Source: Hyphomicrobiales bacterium (GTDB lineage: Bacteria; Pseudomonadota; Alphaproteobacteria; Rhizobiales; Rhizobiaceae). From it: a stretch of DNA of 48,661 nucleotides. The DNA lies in contig UCKU01000047.1 of NCBI GenBank assembly GCA_900473185.1, forward strand, positions 1 to 48,661, in the 5' to 3' direction. Position 1 is the stretch's first letter; each line of letters opens with the position of its first letter. The notes beneath the pieces were generated by a model that did not search any database, was not told the DNA's origin, and saw nothing but the letters and a program-made list of their open reading frames with translations. Below are positions 35,101 to 42,448 of the stretch, piece after piece. Both the position numbers and the translations under genes were made by a program.

Positions 35101-37589
35101 CCACCATGGGCGAGACCGGCGGCGAGGTCGATATTCCCGTCACCGCGGACTGGGGTGCCGGCGCCTATGTGACCGCGACCCTCTTCCGGCCGGGCGATTC
35201 GCTCGACACCCACATGCCGGCCCGCTCGATCGGCATCAAATGGCTGAAGGTCGATCCCGCTGAGCGTGCACTACAGGTCAAGATCGATACGCCTGAGAAG
35301 ATGCTGCCGCGGGGGCCGCTCGATATCGGCCTGCAGGTCGCCGGCGCCGGCGCGAATGAAGAGGCTTATGTTACGGTTGCGGCCGTCGACGTCGGCATCC
35401 TGAACCTGACCCGCTATGAGCCGCCGAACCCTGAGGACTGGTATTTCGGCCAGCGCCAGCTCGGCCTCGAAATCCGCGACCTTTACGGCCGCCTGATCGA
35501 CGGTTCGCTGGGCGCGACCGGCAAGTTGCGCACCGGTGGCGATGGCGGCGCGATCGCGCTGCAGGCAAGCCCGCCGACGCAGAAGCTCGTCGCCTTCTTC
35601 GCCGGTCCGGTGAAGCTCGATGCCGAAGGCAAGGCGAAAGTCAGCTTCGACATTCCGCAGTTCAACGGGACCGCCCGCGTGATGGCGCTGGCCTGGACGA
35701 AAACCGGCGTTGGTCACAGCGCCAAGGACGTCATCATCCGCGATCCTGTCGTCGTCACCGCAAGCCTGCCGAAATTCCTCGCACCCGGGGACAAGGCCAA
35801 TCTGCGCCTCGACATCGCCAATACCGATGCGCCGACCGGCGACTACAAGCTGACGCTCACCGGCAACAGCGCGCTCAGCATCGACGGATCTGCCGAGCAG
35901 GTGCTGAAGCTTGAGGCCGGCGCCAAATCCGACCTGACGCTGACGCTTGTCGGCGGCGAGCCGGGCGATGGCAGCGTGGCAATCAACCTGTCGAATGATC
36001 AGGGGCTTTCGCTCGACCAGGTGGTCGATGTACCGGTACGGCCGTCCTCGTTGCCGGTCACCGAACGGCGCGTCATCGCGCTTTCACCTGGCAAGAGCCT
36101 GACCATCGACAAGAACCTTCTGGCCGACAGCGTGCTTCCGGGCGCCTCGATCAGCGTCAACGTCACCCGCTCGGCTGCCTTCGACATTCCAGCTCTGCTG
36201 ATGACGCTCGACCGCTATCCGTTCGGCTGCGCCGAACAGACGACGAGCCGCGCGCTGCCGCTGCTCTATCTGGCCGAGGTCGCCAAGCAGGCCGGTATGG
36301 ATGAGACGGATGACGACATCCACAAGCGCGTGCAGGATGCGATCTACCGTGTGCTGTCCTACCAGGCCTATGCGGGAAGCTTCGGTCTGTGGGGACCGGA
36401 TTCCGGCGATCTCTGGCTCGACTCCTATGTCACGGATTTCCTGACGCGGGCGCGCGAGCAGAAATACGACGTGCCGGACCGCGCCCTGGTGCAGGCGCTG
36501 GAAAACCTGCAGAACTCGCTCTCCTATACGACAGACGTGAAGGGCAAGGGCGATGAGATCGCCTACGCCCTCTACGTGCTTGCGCGCAACAAGAAGGCCG
36601 CCGTCAGCGACCTGCGCTACTATGCCGATACGATGATCAACGACTTCCCGACGCCGCTTGCCAAGGCCCATATTGCTGCAGCACTTGCGCTCTATGGCGA
36701 TGCAACGCGCTCGAAGAACATTTTCGTCGATGCGCTGCAAATGTCGAAACAGTCGATGGTGACCCGCGTGAACTTCTCGCGCACCGATTATGGCTCGGTG
36801 CTGCGCGATGGCGCGGCGATCCTGGCGCTTGCCGCCGAAAGCCGTCCGGTTCCGCCCGTCATTCCGGAGCTCGCCAAGGCAGTCGCGCGGGAATGGGATC
36901 GCAGCAAATATACAAGCACCCAGGAACAAGCCTGGATGCTGCTGGCGGCGCGTGCCCTGCAGAACGGCGACGACAATCTGAAGGTCAACGTCAACGGCGC
37001 TGAGCGGACCGGCGCCTATATGGCGAAGATGACCGGCGATGCGCTGATCGACCATCCGCTGACATTGACGAGCGCCACAAGCGACACAGTCTCGGCCGTC
37101 GTCACCACAGTCGCCGCCCCTGTCAAGCCGCTGCCGGCAGGCGGCAACGGCTTTACCATCGAGCGGACCTACTACACGCTCGATGGCGAGGAGGCGAATG
37201 TCAGCGAGGCGCAGCAGAACGAGCGCTACGTCGTGGTGCTGCATGTGACCGAGCAGAACGACTGGGCCTCGCGCATCGTCATCACCGATCTCCTGCCGGC
37301 CGGCTTCGAGATCGACAATCCGAACCTTGTCGACAGCGCCCAGATGACGAATTTCGACTGGGTTGGGGAGATGTCCGCCGCCCATACGGAATTCCGCTAC
37401 GACCGCTTCGTCGCCGCCTTCAATCGCGACGAAAGTTCAGCGCGTGACTTCAACGTCGCCTATGTCGTGCGCGCCGTAACACCTGGCGTCTACGATCATC
37501 CGGCAGCGACAGTCGAGGACATGTACCGTCCCGATATGTCTGCGCGGACGGCGACCGGCAAGATGGAGGTCGTTGCGGCTCAACAATGA
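32109..37589 (+). CDS. yfhM: Bacterial alpha-2-macroglobulin family protease trap
   Basis: A 1826-residue periplasmic protein thought to trap foreign proteases. A signal peptide covers residues 1-25 and has no lipobox Cys, unlike the lipoprotein of E. coli. Residues about 38-95 form a PAN/apple-like domain with paired Cys (DQCKAVCIGDKSCKAFTYN). Long beta-rich MG domains follow. The thioester motif CAEQ is at 1374-1377 inside YPFGCAEQTTSR, followed by an alpha/alpha toroid and a C-terminal receptor-like domain. ATG 32109 is preceded by GGGGGGAA. It overlaps pbpC by four bases (ATGA), the classic pairing of envelope repair and defence. Confidence 0.95.
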   Translation: MSVRSFFAFSVIVTSMIFAGSSAFAADAKRDIVTVKDADYFGFDLRTEQNLSLDQCKAVCIGDKSCKAFTYNPKVKWCFLKSDFKTMNAFPGAIAGRIVETTAASAPKEPDIGAAPRLPFLSDDLVQQARNFRNDLALANDQQGQGVDSLTASARLDLTGGNLSDAQKAFHGALSITPDDGDLWIETARAATLLGAPDSGVFGQAVIDALNGYQLTRTTSKRADALAVLAKALEKNANYRDALNSYKASLALVSAKDVQADYLQLKETQGFRMTEHTIDADSATPRACVTFSEALVKTVDYAPFVTLNGAAPKAMEAKDKQICVEGLTHGETYKIGLRTGLPSSVDEVLEAPVTIDVYIKDRSQMVRFTGDSFVLPSTARRGIPIVSVNMASANLKLYRIGDRGIAPLLTSSQFLTQLDGYSAQNIQDQSGEVVWQGSIEIANELNKDVVTSFPVDEALPERKPGIYVMVATPSTGPAQDWDSQATQWFLVSDIGITTYAGTDGLNVFARSLASAKPMAGVELQLLAKNNEVLGTATTDQNGRATFTAGLMRGTAALTPAVISAKNGTSDYVFLDMTRAGFDLSDRGVTGRAAPGAIDVLPWTERGIYRAGEIVHAAALARDTDGKAIENLPLTFIFSRPDGVEDRRIVSQTSNLGGYVVDLQTQENAMRGTWTMNVYTDPKGSAIATKTFLVDDFVPDRTDMEIKTDSKEIGTDTAATINISGKYLYGAPAAGLTIEGDVVVKPTRENAAYPGYQFGLADEEASEDSRQPIDGLPALDENGEASTDLTIGELPATTQLLNATVYLRMQEPGGRAIERSLEIPVKTDATAIGIKPEFDGDLPENALANFTVIGLDTQGQKQEMKGLRWKFYKLRRDYQWYREGTAWKYEPTYTPEEVASGSVDATAENGGKIQAPVNWGRYRLEVESPDADGPTSSVEFDAGWFVASTSTETPDGLEIALDKDSYHVGETAKLKVTSRYGGELMITAGTEKLIAVENATMGETGGEVDIPVTADWGAGAYVTATLFRPGDSLDTHMPARSIGIKWLKVDPAERALQVKIDTPEKMLPRGPLDIGLQVAGAGANEEAYVTVAAVDVGILNLTRYEPPNPEDWYFGQRQLGLEIRDLYGRLIDGSLGATGKLRTGGDGGAIALQASPPTQKLVAFFAGPVKLDAEGKAKVSFDIPQFNGTARVMALAWTKTGVGHSAKDVIIRDPVVVTASLPKFLAPGDKANLRLDIANTDAPTGDYKLTLTGNSALSIDGSAEQVLKLEAGAKSDLTLTLVGGEPGDGSVAINLSNDQGLSLDQVVDVPVRPSSLPVTERRVIALSPGKSLTIDKNLLADSVLPGASISVNVTRSAAFDIPALLMTLDRYPFGCAEQTTSRALPLLYLAEVAKQAGMDETDDDIHKRVQDAIYRVLSYQAYAGSFGLWGPDSGDLWLDSYVTDFLTRAREQKYDVPDRALVQALENLQNSLSYTTDVKGKGDEIAYALYVLARNKKAAVSDLRYYADTMINDFPTPLAKAHIAAALALYGDATRSKNIFVDALQMSKQSMVTRVNFSRTDYGSVLRDGAAILALAAESRPVPPVIPELAKAVAREWDRSKYTSTQEQAWMLLAARALQNGDDNLKVNVNGAERTGAYMAKMTGDALIDHPLTLTSATSDTVSAVVTTVAAPVKPLPAGGNGFTIERTYYTLDGEEANVSEAQQNERYVVVLHVTEQNDWASRIVITDLLPAGFEIDNPNLVDSAQMTNFDWVGEMSAAHTEFRYDRFVAAFNRDESSARDFNVAYVVRAVTPGVYDHPAATVEDMYRPDMSARTATGKMEVVAAQQ

Positions 37590-39667
37590 GGCGGTGGCAA
37601 AAGTTTGCGATCGGGACAGCGGCCGGCATCATCATTGCCGGCGCAGGTCTTTTCGCGCTCGATGCCGCCGACCGTGCTTATCCGCCGCCGCTGGAGCAAG
37701 CAGACGCCGTCTCGCCCGAAGTGCTTGATGTCGACGGGCAATTGCTGCGCGCCTTTGCGACGCCGGAGGGGCGCTGGCGGCTGAAGACTGACGTTTCCGA
37801 CGTCGATCCGCAGTTCATCCGCATGCTGGTCGCTTATGAGGATCAGCGTTTCTACGAGCATTCCGGCATCGATATCTGGGCGCTCGGGCGCGCGTCACTG
37901 CAATTCGTCAGCAATGGCCGAATCGTGTCTGGCGCCTCAACGCTCTCCATGCAGGTGGCAAGGCTGATCGAGCCGCGTGAAAGCCGGTCGTTTTCGGCAA
38001 AACTCCTGCAGATCATGCGCGCAGTGCAGATCGAGCGGCGGCTTTCGAAGGGTGAAATCCTCAATCTCTATCTCACCCATGCGCCCTATGGCGGCAATCT
38101 GGAAGGCGTGCGCGCCGCAAGCCTTGCCTATTTCGGCAAGGAGCCGAAGCGGCTGACGGTGGCCGAAGCCGCCCTGCTCGTCGCGCTGCCGCAATTGCCC
38201 GAAAAGCGCCGGCCGGACCGGAACCTGAAAGCTGCGGAAGCGGCGCGCAAGCGGGTGCTCGACCGTATCGCCGTGGCCGAGGTGGTCGGCGATGGCGAGG
38301 CCGAGCGCGCCGAAGGTGTTACCATTCCCGCCCGCAGGCTGCAGCTTCCAGCCCTTGCCGCCCATGTCGCGGAAGCCGCCCTGCGCAAGGATCCGAAAGC
38401 GACCCAGTATCAGACGACGCTGAAGAAACAGGTCCAGACGGGGCTCGAATCCGTCGCGCGTGCCGCGACGATGAAGCTCGGACCGAAGCTCTCGCTTGCC
38501 ATGGTGATGGCGGACGCCGAGACCGGCGAGATCGTCGGCGAGTTGGGTTCCGCTGATTATTTCGATGCCAGCCGCTCCGGCTGGATCGACATGACGCGTA
38601 TCAACCGATCGCCCGGCTCTACGCTCAAACCCTTCATCTATGGCCTTGCCTTCGAGCAGGGACTGGTCAGCCAGGAGACCATCATCGAGGACCGGCCGGC
38701 CGATTTCTTCGGCTACCGGCCGCGCAATTTCGACATGAGCTACCAAGGCGACGTGACCGTGCGCGAGGCCCTGCAGCTCTCCCTCAACGTGCCGGCCGTC
38801 AAGCTACTCGATGCGGTCGGCCCGTCTCGCCTTATGGTGCGTTTCCGCCGCGCCGAAGTGCGCCCCGTTTTGCCGCTAAACGAGACGCCGGGTCTGGCGA
38901 TTGGCCTTGGCGGCGTCGGCATCACGCTGAAGGATCTCGTGCAGCTCTATACAGCGCTTGCCAATCGTGGCCAGCCGGTCAGGATCGGCGACGGTGTGAC
39001 GAATGCGCCGGGCAAGATCGATGGCGAGCCCTTGCTGGAGCCGGTCGCTGTCTGGAATGTCGCCGACATACTCTCGGGCGTCATACCGCCGGCCGGCGCG
39101 CCGCAACGCGGCATCGCCTACAAGACCGGCACGAGCTACGGCTATCGCGATGCCTGGTCGGTCGGTTATGACGGGCGCCATGTGCTTGGTGTGTGGGTCG
39201 GACGGCCTGATAACAGCGCCGTACCCGGTTTGACGGGTTATGGCACGGCCGCACCCATCCTCTTTGAGGCGCTTGCGAAATCCGGCATCGCCACCACACC
39301 GCTGCCGCGCCCGCCGGCAGGCGCGGTGCGCATCGCCCAGACCGATCTGCCGATCAGCCAGCGCCGTTTTGCCGTCAATGCCAACGGGCTGCTCGTCGCG
39401 TCCGGCCGCGAGCCGTCGCCCCAGATCGTCTATCCGCCTGAAGGCGCCCATGTCGATCTTGGGGCAAAGGCGGGTGAACTTTCGCCGCTAATGCTAAAAC
39501 TGCAGGGCGGTCGCGCGCCTTTCCGCTGGCTTGCCAACGGCAAGCCGCTGCCCGATCTTTCCCGGAGGCGCACGCAAAGCTGGATGCCTGACGGCGGGGG
39601 TTATTCGAAGCTGACGGTGATTGATTCCATGGGCCGGGCAGCAAGCGTCGGCGTCTTCGTCGACTGA
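37586..39667 (+). CDS. pbpC: Penicillin-binding protein 1C
   Basis: A 693-residue bifunctional peptidoglycan synthase. An N-terminal membrane anchor (FAIGTAAGIIIAGAGLFAL) is followed by a transglycosylase domain with catalytic Glu85 in EDQRFYEHSG. The transpeptidase has Ser345 in SPGSTLKPF, SLN in LQLSLNVPAV and KTGTS at 513-517. A C-terminal BiPBP_C beta domain starts near residue 600. Its start overlaps the macroglobulin stop as ATGA. The pair probably restores the wall when an outer-membrane breach exposes it to proteases. Confidence 0.96.
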   Translation: MRRWQKFAIGTAAGIIIAGAGLFALDAADRAYPPPLEQADAVSPEVLDVDGQLLRAFATPEGRWRLKTDVSDVDPQFIRMLVAYEDQRFYEHSGIDIWALGRASLQFVSNGRIVSGASTLSMQVARLIEPRESRSFSAKLLQIMRAVQIERRLSKGEILNLYLTHAPYGGNLEGVRAASLAYFGKEPKRLTVAEAALLVALPQLPEKRRPDRNLKAAEAARKRVLDRIAVAEVVGDGEAERAEGVTIPARRLQLPALAAHVAEAALRKDPKATQYQTTLKKQVQTGLESVARAATMKLGPKLSLAMVMADAETGEIVGELGSADYFDASRSGWIDMTRINRSPGSTLKPFIYGLAFEQGLVSQETIIEDRPADFFGYRPRNFDMSYQGDVTVREALQLSLNVPAVKLLDAVGPSRLMVRFRRAEVRPVLPLNETPGLAIGLGGVGITLKDLVQLYTALANRGQPVRIGDGVTNAPGKIDGEPLLEPVAVWNVADILSGVIPPAGAPQRGIAYKTGTSYGYRDAWSVGYDGRHVLGVWVGRPDNSAVPGLTGYGTAAPILFEALAKSGIATTPLPRPPAGAVRIAQTDLPISQRRFAVNANGLLVASGREPSPQIVYPPEGAHVDLGAKAGELSPLMLKLQGGRAPFRWLANGKPLPDLSRRRTQSWMPDGGGYSKLTVIDSMGRAASVGVFVD

Positions 39668-39669
39668 CG

Positions 39670-39694
39670 GGAACAAAAGCGCTTCACAACCGTT
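39670..39694 (+). promoter_or_regulatory. EcfG-type general-stress promoter of treY
   Basis: GGAAC (39670-39674), exactly 16 bases, then CGTT (39691-39694): the consensus of EcfG sigma factors. It lies two bases after the pbpC stop and 27 bases before the treY ATG. Trehalose synthesis is a known target of this stress response in rhizobia. Confidence 0.8.
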
Positions 39695-39721
39695 GGAAGG
39701 TGTCTCCTCCAAACGGCAAAA

Positions 39722-42340
39722 ATGACCCCCATGATGCTCCCCTCCGCGACCTACCGGGTCCAGTTTCGCAACGGCATGACATTCGATCACGCATGCGGGC
39801 TCGTACCCTATCTGAAGTCGCTCGGCATCAGCCACCTCTACGCCTCGCCGGTCTTCACCGCTACGACGGGCTCGACCCACGGTTACGACGTGACCGATGC
39901 CAACGAGATCGATCCGGCACTTGGAGGAAGGGCGGGCTTCGATCGCCTGACGGAGACGCTGTCAGAAGCAGGCATGGGCCTGATCCTGGACATCGTGCCG
40001 AACCATATGGCCGCTTCGCTGGAGAATGCCTGGTGGCGGAGCGTCCTGGAATTCGGCAGGCATAGCCCGTTTGCAGGTCATTTCGACATAGACTGGAGCG
40101 AGCGGCTGACCCTGCCCCAGCTCGGTAAGAGCTTCGATGAAAGCGTTGCTGCCGGCGAACTGACGCTCGCCATCGACGAGGCGCACGGCAATATGGCGAT
40201 CAGCTATTATGACACCCTCTTTCCGCTGAGCATGGAAAGCTACCCTCTGCTCGCGGCGGAACTGGATGATCCTGATCTCGCGGGGATGGCGGAACTGACG
40301 ACCTCTGTCGATGGCGGTGACCTGCATCGCGGCCTGCGCGATATGATCTTCGAGGCCGGCGATCTCAAAAGCCTGAGTCGAAAGCTTGCAGCGCTATCGA
40401 AAGACCATGCCTTTATGACACGGCTGCACGGGAGACAGCACTGGCAGCTTCAGCGCTGGCAGGAGGCTTCGGAGCATCTGAGCTATCGGCGGTTTTTCGA
40501 GGTGACGGGGCTAGTCGGCCTGCGGGTCGAGGATATCGGGGTCTTCGAAGAGAGCCACCGGCTGGTTCTCGATCTCGTGCGTCAGGGCCAGGTGCAGGGC
40601 CTGCGCATCGACCATATTGACGGGCTGGCGGAACCGAGAGCCTATCTCGACCGCCTGCGCGAAGCGGTCGGCGCAGACACCTATATCGTCGTCGAGAAAA
40701 TTCTTGGCCCCGGCGAAGAACTGCCGGCCGACTGGCCGGTGCAGGGAACGACGGGCTACGAGTTCATTGCCGGCTTGAGCGCGCTCTTCGTGGAAGGCAA
40801 CGGCTTACAGAAGCTCGATGAAGCCTATCGCCGACTGGCGGATGGCAATGGCGATTTTGAAACCGGGCGGCGGGCGGCCAAGCGGTTGATGGTCGAACAG
40901 AATTTCGCCGGCGAGACGGCCCGCCTCGCACGCATTGCAGCAGGCCTCTCTCCCGAACTGTCTATGGAGGAAATCACCGGGGCGATCTGCGAGCTTCTGA
41001 TCGCCTTTTCCGTCTACCGCACCTATGGGACCGATGGACCGCTCGATGCGCGGGATGGCGATCTCCTGAAAAAAGCCGAGATGGCGGCTGCCGGACATCT
41101 GGACTATGCGCAGCCGCTGCAGAGCATCGCGGCCATCCTTCAAGGCGCGGTCGATAACGAGGCGGCTTACGAATTCCGCCTCCGCTTCCAGCAACTCTCC
41201 GGCCCCGTCATGGCCAAGGCAATGGAGGATACACTCTTCTATCGCTACAATCGGCTGCTGGCGGTAAACGAGGTCGGTGGCGAGCCGGATCATGTGCCGG
41301 GCGGCATCGAAGCGTTTCACCAACTCATGCAGGATCGGGCGCGCTCCCAGCCCTCGGGTCTTTCGGCAACATCGACGCATGACACAAAGCGCGGCGAGGA
41401 TGCGCGGGCGCGGCTTTATGCTGTGAGCGAGGGCGCTGGCGTCTTTGCCGACGCCGTAGAACACTGGCGAGGACTGAATGAAAGCCACAGCACCGAGCTT
41501 GCGGATGGCGCAGCACCCGAGCCCAATCTGGAATGGATGCTCTATCAGGCGCTTGCCGGCGCCTGGCCCGAGGATTTCGACCGCCATCATGCCGACACAC
41601 TACGCGACCGTTTCACCGCTTATGCCGAAAAAGCCATTCGCGAAGCGAAGCTGCGCTCGACTTGGACGGCGCCGAACAGGGACTATGAAGAGGCGGTGCG
41701 CACCTATACGGCCGCGCTCCTCTCACCCGATAATGACGCCTTCACCGAGGATTTTGCTCGCGTCCTGCAGCCCTTCATCGAAGCCGGCTACGTCAACAGC
41801 CTATCGCAGACGCTGATCAAACTGACGGCGCCCGGCGTTCCCGACATCTATCAGGGGGCAGAGGGCTTCGATTTCAGTTTCGTCGATCCCGATAACAGGC
41901 GCGAGCCGGATTTCGAGACATTAAGCGGCTGGCTTGCCGAAGGCGGTGCGCTCGCGCGGCTGCAGGCCGCGGCATTAAAACAGCGCATCATCCAGATCGG
42001 CCTGGGGCTTCGGATGGAGCGCGCACGGCTTTTTGCGGAAGGCGATTACCTGCCGGTCGCCGTCAATGGTGTCAGGAGTGACCATGTCGTCGCCTTTGCC
42101 CGTCTGCATCAGGAGAACTTCGCCATCACGGTCGTGCCGCGACTGATGTTCGGCTGGCTCGATCCCGGCGTGCTTTTTGCCGGACCGGAATTCTGGGAGG
42201 ATACGGCAATATCAGTGCCCTCGCCCATGCACGGCCTCAAGGCCGATCTCTTGACCGGCAAGATGCTGGAGCCCGGAAGCAAGATCTCGCTTGCCACCCT
42301 TCTCGGAGACCAGCCGGCGGCTCTGATCGTACCGGCCTGA
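39722..42340 (+). CDS. treY: Maltooligosyl trehalose synthase
   Basis: An 872-residue family GH13 enzyme that converts the reducing-end glucose of a maltodextrin into a trehalosyl unit. Motifs: ATYRVQFRNGMTFDHA at the N-terminus, SPVFTATTGSTHGYDV, the nucleophile Asp297 in LRIDHIDGL, the acid Glu in VVEKILG and SATSTHDTKRGED. Length is usual for rhizobial TreY. The partner treZ is not in this window. A stress promoter lies directly upstream; read-through from pbpC is also possible. No strong ribosome binding site precedes the ATG, and two further ATGs lie within five codons. Confidence 0.95.
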   Translation: MTPMMLPSATYRVQFRNGMTFDHACGLVPYLKSLGISHLYASPVFTATTGSTHGYDVTDANEIDPALGGRAGFDRLTETLSEAGMGLILDIVPNHMAASLENAWWRSVLEFGRHSPFAGHFDIDWSERLTLPQLGKSFDESVAAGELTLAIDEAHGNMAISYYDTLFPLSMESYPLLAAELDDPDLAGMAELTTSVDGGDLHRGLRDMIFEAGDLKSLSRKLAALSKDHAFMTRLHGRQHWQLQRWQEASEHLSYRRFFEVTGLVGLRVEDIGVFEESHRLVLDLVRQGQVQGLRIDHIDGLAEPRAYLDRLREAVGADTYIVVEKILGPGEELPADWPVQGTTGYEFIAGLSALFVEGNGLQKLDEAYRRLADGNGDFETGRRAAKRLMVEQNFAGETARLARIAAGLSPELSMEEITGAICELLIAFSVYRTYGTDGPLDARDGDLLKKAEMAAAGHLDYAQPLQSIAAILQGAVDNEAAYEFRLRFQQLSGPVMAKAMEDTLFYRYNRLLAVNEVGGEPDHVPGGIEAFHQLMQDRARSQPSGLSATSTHDTKRGEDARARLYAVSEGAGVFADAVEHWRGLNESHSTELADGAAPEPNLEWMLYQALAGAWPEDFDRHHADTLRDRFTAYAEKAIREAKLRSTWTAPNRDYEEAVRTYTAALLSPDNDAFTEDFARVLQPFIEAGYVNSLSQTLIKLTAPGVPDIYQGAEGFDFSFVDPDNRREPDFETLSGWLAEGGALARLQAAALKQRIIQIGLGLRMERARLFAEGDYLPVAVNGVRSDHVVAFARLHQENFAITVVPRLMFGWLDPGVLFAGPEFWEDTAISVPSPMHGLKADLLTGKMLEPGSKISLATLLGDQPAALIVPA

Positions 42341-42379
42341 CGGCAATCTCGAAAAAATCTGCACGGACGAAAAAAGACG

Positions 42380-42410
42380 TTGACCTTCCAGTTGCTGGAA
42401 GGTTCATAAA
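42380..42410 (+). promoter_or_regulatory. CueR/HmrR-type operator and promoter of the copper ATPase
   Basis: The -35 element TTGACC (42380-42385) and a -10-like CATAAA (42405-42410) are 19 bases apart, the long spacing that MerR-family activators correct by twisting DNA. Between them is the dyad ACCTTCC-N7-GGAAGGT (42383-42403), nearly identical to the known CueR site at E. coli copA. The ATG of the ATPase follows at 42449. Confidence 0.9.
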
Positions 42411-42448
42411 GCTGTCCGGATGCCAGAAGGCATGAAAGGCGCAGTTTT

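Noticed and set aside
36084..37385. 433-codon minus-strand frame inside the macroglobulin gene
   Set aside because: It is the mirror of a GC-rich real gene; the plus-strand protein has clear domains and the CAEQ motif.
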